64,000 bases of DNA from Alphaproteobacteria bacterium (GTDB lineage Bacteria > Pseudomonadota > Alphaproteobacteria > Rhodobacterales > Rhodobacteraceae), in assembly GCA_024280735.1 (NCBI GenBank), contig JAJRPO010000019.1, positions 1 through 64,000 on the forward strand. The letters run 5' to 3'. How positions within the stretch are numbered: the stretch's first letter is position 1; every line of letters begins with the position of its first letter. The notes beneath the pieces were generated by a model that searched no databases, was not told where the DNA came from, and was given only the letters and a program-made list of their open reading frames with translations. Below are positions 52,339-61,098 of the stretch, piece by piece. A program made the translations under genes and the position numbers.

Positions 52339-53463
52339 ATGGCAAGTCTTCGCACAGAAATTGATCCCGACGGAATGCTGGAATATTCGGTGGTTTTCAC
52401 CGATCGTTCGCTCAACCATATGAGCGCCGCTTTTCAAACGGTCATGCGCGACATCTCTGGCATGTTGAAAGAGGTGTATAACGCCCAGCACATCGCCCTG
52501 ATCCCCGGCGGCGGCACCTATGCGATGGAGGCGGTTGCCCGCCAATTCGCCACTGGCCACAAAGCCATGGTCATTCGCAACGGCTGGTTCTCTTATCGGT
52601 GGACACAGATTTTCGAGACCGGTTTTATCCCGTCAGAAGAAATGGTCTTTAAAGCCCGCCAAACAGGCAACGAACCGCAAGCCCCGTTTGCGCCTGCGCC
52701 CATCGGCGAAGTAACGGCGCGTATCAAGGCGGAAAAGCCGGATGTTTTGTTTGCCGCCCATGTGGAAACCGCCTCGGGGATGATGTTGCCGGATGATTAC
52801 CTGCGTGCGATTGCAGAGGCGCAACATGCGCACGGCGGCTTGTTTGTGCTTGATTGTATCGCATCGGGTTGCGTCTGGGTTGATATGGTCGAGACGGGCG
52901 TTGATGTACTGATCTCCGCGCCGCAAAAGGGCTGGTCGGCCTCCCCTAGTGCTGGCCTGGTGATGATGAATGATGCAGCCAAGGCCCGTTGCGATGCGAA
53001 TAATTCCACCAGCTTCGCCCTTGATCTGAACAAATGGTCTTCGATCATGGAAGCCTATGAAAACGGCGGTCACGCCTATCACGCCACCATGCCAACCGAT
53101 GCTTTGCGCGTTTTCCGCGATGTGATGTTGGAAACCCGCGAGATCGGTTTCGCCGACCTTAAGGAACGCCAACTTGAAATGGGGCGCCGTGTGCGTGAAA
53201 TGCTGGTGGCGCGCGGGATCACCTCGGTTGCAGCAAAAGGGTTTGAAGCCCCGGGCGTTGTGGTTTCCTACACCAATGATCCCGACATTAAATCCGGTGC
53301 TAAATTCGCCGCGCAAGGTATGCAGATCGCGGCGGGTGTGCCGCTGCAATGTGACGAACCTGCGGATTATTCCAGCTTTCGCCTTGGCCTGTTCGGTCTG
53401 GACAAGCTGATGAATATCGACCGTACAATCGCCACGCTGGAGGAGGCACTGGACGCATTTTAA
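52339..53463 (+). CDS. Class V aminotransferase (alanine-glyoxylate aminotransferase family)
   Basis: 374 residues, fold type I PLP enzyme. ALIPGGGTYAMEAVARQF (phosphate-binding loop, about 53-70), Asp172 in FVLDCIASG, Lys197 in SAPQKGWSASP as Schiff-base lysine, and the C-terminal SSFRLGLFG. AAGGAAT precedes the ATG. The family includes serine-, alanine- and ureidoglycine-glyoxylate aminotransferases; nearby purine catabolism makes a ureidoglycine or glyoxylate link possible, but residues alone do not decide. Its stop overlaps the end of the convergent ubiH-like gene by 4 bp. Confidence 0.85.
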   Translation: MASLRTEIDPDGMLEYSVVFTDRSLNHMSAAFQTVMRDISGMLKEVYNAQHIALIPGGGTYAMEAVARQFATGHKAMVIRNGWFSYRWTQIFETGFIPSEEMVFKARQTGNEPQAPFAPAPIGEVTARIKAEKPDVLFAAHVETASGMMLPDDYLRAIAEAQHAHGGLFVLDCIASGCVWVDMVETGVDVLISAPQKGWSASPSAGLVMMNDAAKARCDANNSTSFALDLNKWSSIMEAYENGGHAYHATMPTDALRVFRDVMLETREIGFADLKERQLEMGRRVREMLVARGITSVAAKGFEAPGVVVSYTNDPDIKSGAKFAAQGMQIAAGVPLQCDEPADYSSFRLGLFGLDKLMNIDRTIATLEEALDAF

Positions 53464-54659
53464 CGCGCGCCCAAACCGGCCTTCATTGCTGTGGTTCGCA
53501 AGGGCTTGATGTCATACAGGATTTGCAAACCCTTGAGGCGCAAATCCCGCAGGCCTTCACTTTGGGCAATAGCTGCGCGGTTCAACAGGTCAACCCCGTT
53601 GATCCGCGCTGTCACATCTGGCCAACGTTTGCGGGCATAGCGTTCCAGCATGGTGGCGTTGCCAACCTCGGTTGGATTTTTGACAGATAAATCCAGCAAA
53701 GTCTGAATATCTGCCAGCGACATGTTCAAGCCCTGCGCCCCGATTGGCGGCACCACATGGGCGGCCTCGGCCACCAGCGCGCTGCGCGGCCCAATCATCT
53801 GATCGGCCCGTTGCGCAATGATTGGCCACAGACGTTTGTCGCCCTGAACTGTCAGCGGCCCTAGGATATCACAGGCCCGCAGGTTCAGCGCAGTGTTGAA
53901 ATCACTCTCACCCATCGCCATCAGTTCAGTCGCGTTCGGACCGGTTTCCATCCAGACAACCGCGCTGTTATAACGGCCCTCGCTATCGGGAAGAGGTACC
54001 AGCGTAAACGGCCCCCCGGAGCGGTGAATTTCTGTTGATATATTCTCATGCGGGCGCGGATGACTGACACAAAACACCAGCGCCTTTTGGCCGTAGCGCC
54101 ATGTTTTCACACCAATCCCCAGCATTTCCCGCACCGGAGAGTTACGCCCGTCGGCCCCGACCACCAGCCGGGCCGCCACTTGCGTGCCATCGGATAACAT
54201 CACCAGATTTTCAGTCAATCGCGGGGTCATGCGGGTGGTCGCGACACCGGCGCGAAATTCCACAGTGTCCAGTTCTGCTATCCGGTTCAAAATCTCGCGG
54301 CGCAACAACCAGTTTGGCAGGTTCCAGCCAAACGGCAGGTCAGAAATTTCCGACGCATCAAAATCCGCCAATTTCCGAATAACCCCCGGCGCGCCGCCCG
54401 CATCTGCTAGTCGCATGATCTGGAGGGGCGCGGCATAAGGTTCCAAGTGTTGCCAGATGCCCGCATCTATCAAAGTTTGCCGTGCGGGCTGTAAAAACGC
54501 CGTGCTGCGCAGATCGGCGCTGGGGTTTTCCAATTCGGTCACCGGCGGCGTCGGATCAACGCAAATCACTGTAAATCCGGCAGCTCCAAAAGCACAAGCA
54601 GCGGTCAGTCCGGCAATGCCGCCGCCGCTGACCAGAATATCAGTGTGAAGGCGTTTCAT
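53460..54659 (-). CDS. UbiH/UbiF-family FAD-dependent hydroxylase
   Basis: 399 residues. Ubiquinone ring hydroxylases of this family use FAD, NAD(P)H and O2. Dinucleotide site VSGGGIAGLTAACAFGAAGF (about 10-29), the DG motif VVGADGRNSPVREM, and ALVAEAAHVVPPIGAQGLNM, in which AEAAH replaces the usual GDAAH. Which ring position it acts on cannot be read from the sequence. Confidence 0.88.
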   Translation of the reverse strand: MKRLHTDILVSGGGIAGLTAACAFGAAGFTVICVDPTPPVTELENPSADLRSTAFLQPARQTLIDAGIWQHLEPYAAPLQIMRLADAGGAPGVIRKLADFDASEISDLPFGWNLPNWLLRREILNRIAELDTVEFRAGVATTRMTPRLTENLVMLSDGTQVAARLVVGADGRNSPVREMLGIGVKTWRYGQKALVFCVSHPRPHENISTEIHRSGGPFTLVPLPDSEGRYNSAVVWMETGPNATELMAMGESDFNTALNLRACDILGPLTVQGDKRLWPIIAQRADQMIGPRSALVAEAAHVVPPIGAQGLNMSLADIQTLLDLSVKNPTEVGNATMLERYARKRWPDVTARINGVDLLNRAAIAQSEGLRDLRLKGLQILYDIKPLRTTAMKAGLGAR

Positions 54660-54662
54660 AAT

Positions 54663-55304
54663 CTAATCCGCAAGTTGCGACAGGAAATCTGTCAGGTCTT
54701 GAGTTTGGTGGTGAATATAGTCACGTGGCGCAGGTGGCCCAACCAAAACCGTGCGCATCCCCATATCATGGGGGACTTGCAGATTGCGTGGATCATCCTC
54801 GAACATTGCGGCCCTTTGGGTATCAATCCGGTCACGTGCCACAATCACATCATAGGCCTCACGGCTGGGTTTGGGCAGAAAATCACTATGCTCAATCCCG
54901 TAAATCGCATCAAATATCCCGCCAAGACCGCGGCTGTCGAGCACCCGATTGGCGTGGAATTAAGACCCGTTAGTATAGACAATCTTGCGCCCGGGCAGGT
55001 TCTGGATGTGGGTGCGCAATGTCAAATCCTCGACCATATGATCCAAAGAAATATCATGTACTTCAGTGAGATAGGGCAGGGGGTCAACGTCATGTTCCAG
55101 CATCATGCCCGACAGTGTGGTACCGTATTTCCGCCAATAGTGATCGCGCAGATGGTTGGCGCGGGCATGATCCACCTTGAGTTCGCGCATCACATATTCG
55201 GTCATCTTCACCTCAATCTGGTCAAACAACGCGGCCTCTGGCGGGTACAGCGTGTTATCGAGATCAAAGACCCAATGGGTGACATGGGAAAAGGCGTTTT
55301 TCAT
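54663..55304 (-). pseudogene. HAD-family pyrimidine 5'-nucleotidase interrupted by an in-frame TAA
   Basis: The intact reading frame would encode 213 codons from MKNAFSHVTHWVFDLDNTLY (HAD motif I DLDNT at 14-18). HAD motif II is VYTNGS (109-114). Codon 115 is TAA (54960-54962), after which the same frame continues FHANRVLDSRGLGGIFDAI, then motif III lysine in KPSREAYD and motif IV FEDDPRNL. No frame shift is involved: a single base change to AAA, GAA or CAA would restore it. The 3' half lacks its own start with a ribosome site. It is a recent pseudogene, a sequencing error, or read-through. Relatives are annotated as pyrimidine 5'-nucleotidases, SDT1/YjjG-like. Confidence 0.8.
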
Positions 55305-55442
55305 GGGGGTAGAATAGGGATTTGCCCCCTTGTTCACCAGCGAATTCCGCGTTCTTTGCGGCAAAAGCGCTTTTTCTGTTTGCGGTGATTGCGCAGCGCG
55401 TATTCGAACGGTAATAAACAATGGTATACAGGTGGGTAAGAA

Positions 55443-56207
55443 ATGAACGCTTTAAAGAAAATCAACGACGCGAAAAAACTGTTGGTCGAGGCTCGCAACG
55501 AACTTGTGGGTATGCTGCAAAATGAGCGCAGCCGGAAACGCGGGGCTATCCTGCGTGAATTGCACACGCTGTCCAATATGTTGGGCGAGGGTGGCACCTA
55601 TTTTTCCCAGGCTGGTCAGGACCGTGTTATCGACAAACTGTTGGGGCAAAAAACCGCAGGCGTGTTTGTTGATATTGGCGGATATGACGGGGTGACGGGG
55701 TCCAACTCGCTATTTTTTGAGGTGTTTCGCGGTTGGTCCGGTGTTCTTGTTGAACCTTCGCCCACCCAGCTACGCTTGGCAGAACAAGTGCGGCGCTGCC
55801 CCTGTCTTGGCTATGCGGTGGCGGGCGTCGCGGGCAGTGCGGAATTTATGGAAGTGACTTCGGGTTTCACGCAAATGAGCGGGTTTCTTGACAGTTATGA
55901 CCGTGATCTGTTGGCGCGGGTGCGCGGGGATGCGCGACACAAAGAGGTCGTTCACACTCTGGATACCAAACCCTTGGCCGAAATCCTGACTGCGCGTGGT
56001 ATTTCCCGGATTGATTACTTGTCGCTGGATGTGGAGGGGGGGGAGATGGATATTTTACAATCCTTCCCGTTTGACGATTTTGATATTGAATTGTGGAGCA
56101 TTGAAAACAATAGTCAAAGCAGCGAAATGCCAGAGTTGATGCGCGATCGTGGCTTTGATCTAATCGAATTTTCTGGCGTGGATGACCTGTTTCGCAAGCG
56201 CCGTTAA
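55443..56207 (+). CDS. FkbM-family methyltransferase
   Basis: 254 residues. After a helical N-terminus (about 1-45) comes FSQAGQDRVIDKLLGQKTAG, the SAM site VFVDIGGYDGVTGS (75-87), VLVEPSPTQLRLAE, and YLSLDVEGGEMDIL (FkbM signature) with WSIENN near the end. FkbM enzymes O-methylate sugars or other small molecules. Acceptor unknown; it lies alone, 138 bp from the broken HAD gene and just before the GntR gene. Confidence 0.88.
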   Translation: MNALKKINDAKKLLVEARNELVGMLQNERSRKRGAILRELHTLSNMLGEGGTYFSQAGQDRVIDKLLGQKTAGVFVDIGGYDGVTGSNSLFFEVFRGWSGVLVEPSPTQLRLAEQVRRCPCLGYAVAGVAGSAEFMEVTSGFTQMSGFLDSYDRDLLARVRGDARHKEVVHTLDTKPLAEILTARGISRIDYLSLDVEGGEMDILQSFPFDDFDIELWSIENNSQSSEMPELMRDRGFDLIEFSGVDDLFRKRR

Positions 56208-56225
56208 TCGCCCAAGGAGGCAATG

Positions 56226-56879
56226 ATGTCCGTAAAGAATGATCCAAAAGATGCATATTCGCTGATCCTGAATGCCATTGATATGGGGGATTATGGTCCG
56301 GGTGATCGGTTGGTTGAATCTGATCTTGCGGAACGGTTCGGTGTGTCGCGCACGCCTGTGCGCGAGGCATTGCAACGTTTGGAAACCGAGGCGATGCTCA
56401 GCCGGGACGGGCGCTCGCTGATAGTTGCCTCGCTTGATCACAACCAGATCGCGGAGTTTTACGAGGTGCGTTCGCAGCTTGAAGGATTGGCCGCTGCTTT
56501 GGCTGCGAAACATGCCTCCGATGAGGAAATTCGCGTGTTGTTTGGTATGATTGAGGCAGATCGAAAAGTTGCCAATGACCCCAAGCAGTTGTCACGGGCA
56601 AATCGGCGATTCCACAATCAGATACATCTGGCCAGCCGCAACCGTTATCTGGTGCGCCAATTGGAAATGGTACATCGCTCGATGGCATTGCTGACAGTAA
56701 CATCACTGGCCGCTGCCGGGCGTGGGCAACAATCCCTGGATGAACATTTTGCAATTGTAGAGGCAATTTCCAAACGCCTGCCAGAGGAAGCAGATGCCGC
56801 GGTTCGGCGCCATCTATCGCTCGCATTTGAAACCCGTTTGCGTATTGATGCGAGTGGTATTGGGGCGGTTGGAAAATAG
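56226..56879 (+). CDS. GntR-family (FCD) transcriptional regulator
   Basis: About 217 residues. Winged helix region (about 8-75) with GDRLVESDLAERFGVSRTPV and REALQRLETEAMLSRDGRS, then an FCD effector domain (about 80-205) with EFYEVRSQLEGLAAALAAKH, the metal-ligand type residues in NRRFHNQIHLAS, and DEHFAIVEAI. AAGGAGG lies 5 bp before ATG 56226; ATG 56223 is possible but very close. Target unknown; the palindromes before sucC are of the kind such regulators bind, but that link is not shown. Confidence 0.88.
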   Translation: MSVKNDPKDAYSLILNAIDMGDYGPGDRLVESDLAERFGVSRTPVREALQRLETEAMLSRDGRSLIVASLDHNQIAEFYEVRSQLEGLAAALAAKHASDEEIRVLFGMIEADRKVANDPKQLSRANRRFHNQIHLASRNRYLVRQLEMVHRSMALLTVTSLAAAGRGQQSLDEHFAIVEAISKRLPEEADAAVRRHLSLAFETRLRIDASGIGAVGK

Positions 56880-56883
56880 TCGG

Positions 56884-58779
56884 CTATTCCCGAACCGCAG
56901 TCAGGCGGTCAATTTCGGCCTGATATTCACGGTCATTAATGCCATGCTGGGTTTTATCCCAATAGGCCGGTCTGGCAAACAGCTCGTACAAAGCTTTGTA
57001 GGCAGCAAATGATCCAATAGGCCAATAGAACAACATCATCGGCAAGAACTTAATCAGCCTTGGTTCTCCCCGTTGCCGCAAGGCGACAAGGCCAAGCACC
57101 AGCAATAGGATTTCAGTGGCAACAAAAGCTGTAACCAGCGCATTTAGAAACAGCGGTGAAACAGTTTGGTAAATGGGCAGTTCCACCCCGAAAGTAAATA
57201 CCCATAGTGGCAGAACAAGCGGCGCTGCGGCGAATGAAGTAAATGTGCCCAAGAATAGAACATGAAACACAACAAACCCCAACGGCCCCAGACTGCGCCA
57301 TAAATCCAACGGGTGGCGCATATGGGTGATCCAAGTTTGCAAGAACCCCTTGAGCCAGCGAGAACGTTGCTTCACCCAAGGCACCATGCGGTAATTGGCC
57401 TCCTCATAGGTGGTGGCGGGCGCGCAAATACAGCGCATTCCCTGCCGATGTAATCGCATACCCAAATCGGCATCTTCTGTCACGTTATGGGCATCCCACC
57501 GCCCCAATGCCTCCAGCTTGTCGCGCTTGAAAAATACCGAAGTACCGCCAAGCGGAATGGGTAACCCCATCCGCTGCAAGCCCGGTAAAACAACGCGGAA
57601 CAGGATGGCGTATTCAATGGTAAAGCAACGGGATAACCAATTGGTTTCACTGTTATAATAATCAAGCCGGCATTGCACACAGGCGACATCATCCGCCGCG
57701 TTTTCAAAGCTGCTGGCCACGCGATAGAGTTGATCCGGCTCTGGCGCGTCCTCCGCATCATAGACGCCGATGATGTCTCCCCGGCAGAAATCCATAGCAT
57801 AATTCAGCGCCCGTGGCTTGGTTTGCAACCGGTTTTCCGGAATTTCGATACTGCGCATCCAATAAGGCAAGTGGCGCGCCGCCAAATGTTTCTTGGTCTC
57901 GGTGTCGCTGGCCTCATATACTAGGCAAATTTCCAGCAACTCCTTTGGGTAAACCAGCGCGGACATACGTTCAACCAGCCGATCCAGAATGTCGCTTTCA
58001 TGCAGCAGGGGTACAAGGATCGAGATTTTCGGCAATTTTTCGGCACGGGCAGATGGGGGAGCGATATTTCTGCCACGCCAAAACGAAATCAGAGTCATGA
58101 GTTTGAAAGAACTATTCGCAATCAAGGCGATGAGTATCCAGCCTAACAGGCCTGCCATCACAAAGGTGGGCGCGATGGTTGCACCTGTAATCAACGTGAT
58201 CAAAAGAAACCAACCGATTATTTTGGGTTTACGTCCAGACCACCCGCGTGTTGACAGTTGCTTTGGGCAGCGCAGGTTTGCGGCCTCTGATAACGGCTCT
58301 GAAAATGCGGATTGATAATACCTTAATATGGCTTCTCGCGACGCGAGGACAAATTGCAAGCTTTGGGATATTTCCGCGAGTGCATCCGTTACGTTTCCCA
58401 TTTGCATAGGGTCCGAAATTGCAACCACCAAAGTGTCATCCATTTGTTTCCACAACAAAAAACCGTTCCGAATGCCTATTTCGGGTGCAATCAACCGGCC
58501 CAGAAAGTTGGCAGGCGGTTCAGCGTCCAAATCAATGACTGGCAGGGCAGATTGTTCCGACAACGCCGCAATAACCGAGGATTCATCAGCATAGCCCAAA
58601 CCTTGCAACATCTCGCCAAGGTGTAAATCTTCATGTTGTTGGCGTACCAGCGCCTTGAACAAATCGCCCGCGTCCAACTGGCCGTCCGCCACCAAAATGT
58701 CACCGATACGCCGCTCCTGACGCGGGGGCTGTGGTTTGACAGGGTATTCCCTGTTCAGATTACTGGCATTCAAAGACAT
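56884..58779 (-). CDS. MshEN-domain glycosyltransferase family 2, processive polysaccharide synthase type
   Basis: 631 residues. N-terminal region about 20-160 resembles the GspE/MshEN domain: RRIGDILVADGQLDAGDLFK and then LGEMLQGLGYADESSVIAAL, the tandem LGxxL...G pattern that binds cyclic di-GMP in MshE. Two helices (about 185-230) precede the GT2 domain with VYDAED (DxD), VTEDADLGMRLH and KQRSRWLKG (QxxRW of processive synthases such as BcsA). Further helices follow (about 490-600). Predicted inner-membrane enzyme making or exporting a polysaccharide under cyclic di-GMP control. No other exopolysaccharide genes adjoin. Confidence 0.85.
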   Translation of the reverse strand: MSLNASNLNREYPVKPQPPRQERRIGDILVADGQLDAGDLFKALVRQQHEDLHLGEMLQGLGYADESSVIAALSEQSALPVIDLDAEPPANFLGRLIAPEIGIRNGFLLWKQMDDTLVVAISDPMQMGNVTDALAEISQSLQFVLASREAILRYYQSAFSEPLSEAANLRCPKQLSTRGWSGRKPKIIGWFLLITLITGATIAPTFVMAGLLGWILIALIANSSFKLMTLISFWRGRNIAPPSARAEKLPKISILVPLLHESDILDRLVERMSALVYPKELLEICLVYEASDTETKKHLAARHLPYWMRSIEIPENRLQTKPRALNYAMDFCRGDIIGVYDAEDAPEPDQLYRVASSFENAADDVACVQCRLDYYNSETNWLSRCFTIEYAILFRVVLPGLQRMGLPIPLGGTSVFFKRDKLEALGRWDAHNVTEDADLGMRLHRQGMRCICAPATTYEEANYRMVPWVKQRSRWLKGFLQTWITHMRHPLDLWRSLGPLGFVVFHVLFLGTFTSFAAAPLVLPLWVFTFGVELPIYQTVSPLFLNALVTAFVATEILLLVLGLVALRQRGEPRLIKFLPMMLFYWPIGSFAAYKALYELFARPAYWDKTQHGINDREYQAEIDRLTAVRE

Positions 58780-58872
58780 GTGCTGACCTATTTAGCTAGG
58801 TCAAGTTTTGCGCGTCTTAGTTAATTTGTTGTTAAAGTACCAAAAATTTGGTCAGGAAAATCGGTTTTTACA

Positions 58873-60033
58873 TCACATCGATGCAACAAAGCGTTCAAAC
58901 AGGTAGAAACTATCTTGCGGGCCGGGGCTGGCCTCGGGGTGATGCTGTACCGAAAATACGGGGCGATCTTTCATGCGAATGCCGCAATTTGATCCATCAA
59001 ACAGCGACACATGGGTTTCAATCACACCCGCCGGCAAGCTGTCACTATCCACTGCAAAACCGTGGTTCATAGAGGTGATTTCGACTTTGCCGGTTTCCAT
59101 GTCTTTGACCGGATGATTAGCCCCGTGGTGCCCATGGTTCATCTTGAGCGTTTCACCACCCAAAGCAAGGGCAAGCATTTGATGTCCAAGGCATATTCCG
59201 AATATTGGCAGGTCTGTAGTCTCCAGAACTTCGCGGATCATTGGCACCGCGTATTCACCGGTGGCCGCCGGATCTCCGGGGCCATTAGACAAGAAAATGC
59301 CCTTTGGATTATGGGCCAAAATCTCCTCGGCAGTTGCGGAGGCGGGCAATACCGTGACGTCACATCCGGCAGAGGCGAGGCAGCGCAGGATATTTCGTTT
59401 GGCCCCAAAATCAACGGCCACAACCTTCAGGCCCTTGGTGTCCCGTTTGGGGTATCCATCCGGCCAGGCCCACCGCTGTTCGTCCCAAGTATAGGATTGG
59501 GCGCAAGTGACCTCTTTCGCCAAATCCTGGCCTTCCAACCCGGCAAAATCGCGTGCTTTTTGCAACAGGGCAGGCAGATCAAACACGCCGTCGGCAGCAT
59601 GGGCAATTGCCACATGCGGCGCACCTTGTTGGCGGATGGCACGGGTCAGGCGGCGTGTATCAATGCCGCCAACGCCAATGCGGCCCCGTTTGGCCAGCCA
59701 AGCAGATAAAGTTTGTTCCGAACGCCAATTTGACGGCTCTGTTGGATCCCATTTTACGATCATTGCACGGGCCACCGGATCCGCGGTTTCGTCGTCCTCA
59801 GCCGTGACGCCTGTGTTGCCAATATGGGGAAAGGTGAATGTGATCGCTTGCCCCGCATAAGACGGGTCGGTCATGATTTCCTGATAGCCGGTCATCGCTG
59901 TGTTAAAGCAGAGTTCGGCCTGAATCACCCCCGTCGCCCCAAAGCCGCGCCCATAAAAGGTTGTGCCATCTGCCAAGACTAGGCAAGCTGTTGGAATGTC
60001 GTTGTTTTCTGGTGTGGGGGCGGGGGCGTTCAT
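58873..60033 (-). CDS. carA: Carbamoyl-phosphate synthase small subunit
   Basis: 386 residues. Glutaminase subunit for carbamoyl phosphate in arginine and pyrimidine synthesis. N-terminal domain with TACLVLADGTTFYGRGFGA and ITFTFPHIGNTGV; class I amidotransferase with the nucleophile in FGICLGHQMLALALGG and the His/Glu pair in HHPEASPGPQD. ATG 60033 chosen, since the codon opening the longer frame is TTG and AAAGGT fits the ATG. carB is not in the window. Confidence 0.95.
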   Translation of the reverse strand: MNAPAPTPENNDIPTACLVLADGTTFYGRGFGATGVIQAELCFNTAMTGYQEIMTDPSYAGQAITFTFPHIGNTGVTAEDDETADPVARAMIVKWDPTEPSNWRSEQTLSAWLAKRGRIGVGGIDTRRLTRAIRQQGAPHVAIAHAADGVFDLPALLQKARDFAGLEGQDLAKEVTCAQSYTWDEQRWAWPDGYPKRDTKGLKVVAVDFGAKRNILRCLASAGCDVTVLPASATAEEILAHNPKGIFLSNGPGDPAATGEYAVPMIREVLETTDLPIFGICLGHQMLALALGGETLKMNHGHHGANHPVKDMETGKVEITSMNHGFAVDSDSLPAGVIETHVSLFDGSNCGIRMKDRPVFSVQHHPEASPGPQDSFYLFERFVASM

Positions 60034-60211
60034 CGGTGTGACCTTTGGCAAATTTGCGTGAAACTACGCTTGTGTGCCAAATTGGTCAAGCGAAAGGCGA
60101 AAATGAAATGTGTAATCATTACAGCGGCTTAATTCTGAAAATCTTCATTGTCTTGTTGGGAAAATACTTGTAAATTGGGAGCTTACACGTGAAAACCGGG
60201 AGAGTTTCATC

Positions 60212-60664
60212 ATGCGTGATCGACTTAATGCAGCGCTAAAAACTGCTATGCTCGACAGAGACAAAAATCGGCTGGCAACCCTGCGGTTGGTAAATGCAGC
60301 CATCAAGGACCGTGACATCGCTGTGCGCAGCGATGGCAATTATGATGGCATTGCCGATGACGCAATTTTGGCTGTGATGTCCAAAATGGTAAAGCAGCGC
60401 GTGGACAGTGCCAAGATTTACGACGAGGCTGGTCGGCTGGAGTTGGCCGAGCAAGAACGCAGTGAAATCGGCGTGATTGAGGATTTCTTGCCCAAGCAAC
60501 TGTCGGAGGATGAAATCCGTATTGCGGTGCAAAAGGCGATTACCGAAACTGGCGCCGGTTCGATCCGTGATATGGGCCGTGTCATGGGCACGCTCAAGGC
60601 GGCTTACGCTGGCAAGATGGATTTCGGCAAAGCTGGCGGTGCGGTTAAGGAACTGTTGGGCTAA
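60212..60664 (+). CDS. GatB/YqeY domain protein
   Basis: 150 residues. MRDRLNAALKTAMLDRDKNR, then LATLRLVNAAIKDRDIA, LEQ-type LAEQERSEIGVIEDFLPKQL and the C-terminal MGRVMGTLKAAYAGKMDFG fit the YqeY family, related to the tail domain of the amidotransferase subunit GatB that binds tRNA. GGGAGAG precedes the ATG. Divergent from carA. Precise role unknown. Confidence 0.92.
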   Translation: MRDRLNAALKTAMLDRDKNRLATLRLVNAAIKDRDIAVRSDGNYDGIADDAILAVMSKMVKQRVDSAKIYDEAGRLELAEQERSEIGVIEDFLPKQLSEDEIRIAVQKAITETGAGSIRDMGRVMGTLKAAYAGKMDFGKAGGAVKELLG

Positions 60665-60669
60665 CCGCC

Positions 60670-61074
60670 CTATGGGTACTTCATTCTTGATTTCGCCGCT
60701 TTGATTTTGCCCGCCTTTTTCTTACTTTTGGCAACGGCGGTCCACTCATAGGTGTGGCTGCCGGAGGGCGGGCAGGGGCTTTTGTATTTAAAGGCACCTG
60801 ATTTAACCGTATCACCACCTTTGTAGGTCACAACACCGCCGCCATGTTTGTAATTCGATGCATCCCGGTCTTTCAGGATAAAGCGAATGTATTTGGTGCC
60901 GTCGGGCACGTCTTTCAACACAAAAACCGGACTTTTTACCCGATTAGGCTTGCCGCTGGTACATAGTTTCAGGCCATTCCAGTCAAATGTGAAAGAGAAT
61001 GCAGCTGCCGATTGCGGCAGGAGGCTGGCCGCCAACAGAACCGCAAATGCTTGTGCTTTGGTTTGATTATTCAT
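60670..61074 (-). CDS. Secreted PEBP/YbhB-like small protein
   Basis: 134 residues with a signal peptide (about 1-25, ending SAAA). The mature part shows a PEBP-type pattern: SPVFVLKDVPDGTKYIRFIL, DRDASNYKHGGGVV and SPCPPSGSHTYEWTAVAKSK. It is close to the ligand-site segments of YbhB/YbcL phosphatidylethanolamine-binding-like proteins but shorter and with a basic tail. Two cysteines (about 38 and 100) may form a disulfide. Function unknown. Confidence 0.65.
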   Translation of the reverse strand: MNNQTKAQAFAVLLAASLLPQSAAAFSFTFDWNGLKLCTSGKPNRVKSPVFVLKDVPDGTKYIRFILKDRDASNYKHGGGVVTYKGGDTVKSGAFKYKSPCPPSGSHTYEWTAVAKSKKKAGKIKAAKSRMKYP

Positions 61075-61098
61075 TATAAACTTCCCTATATGTTCAAA

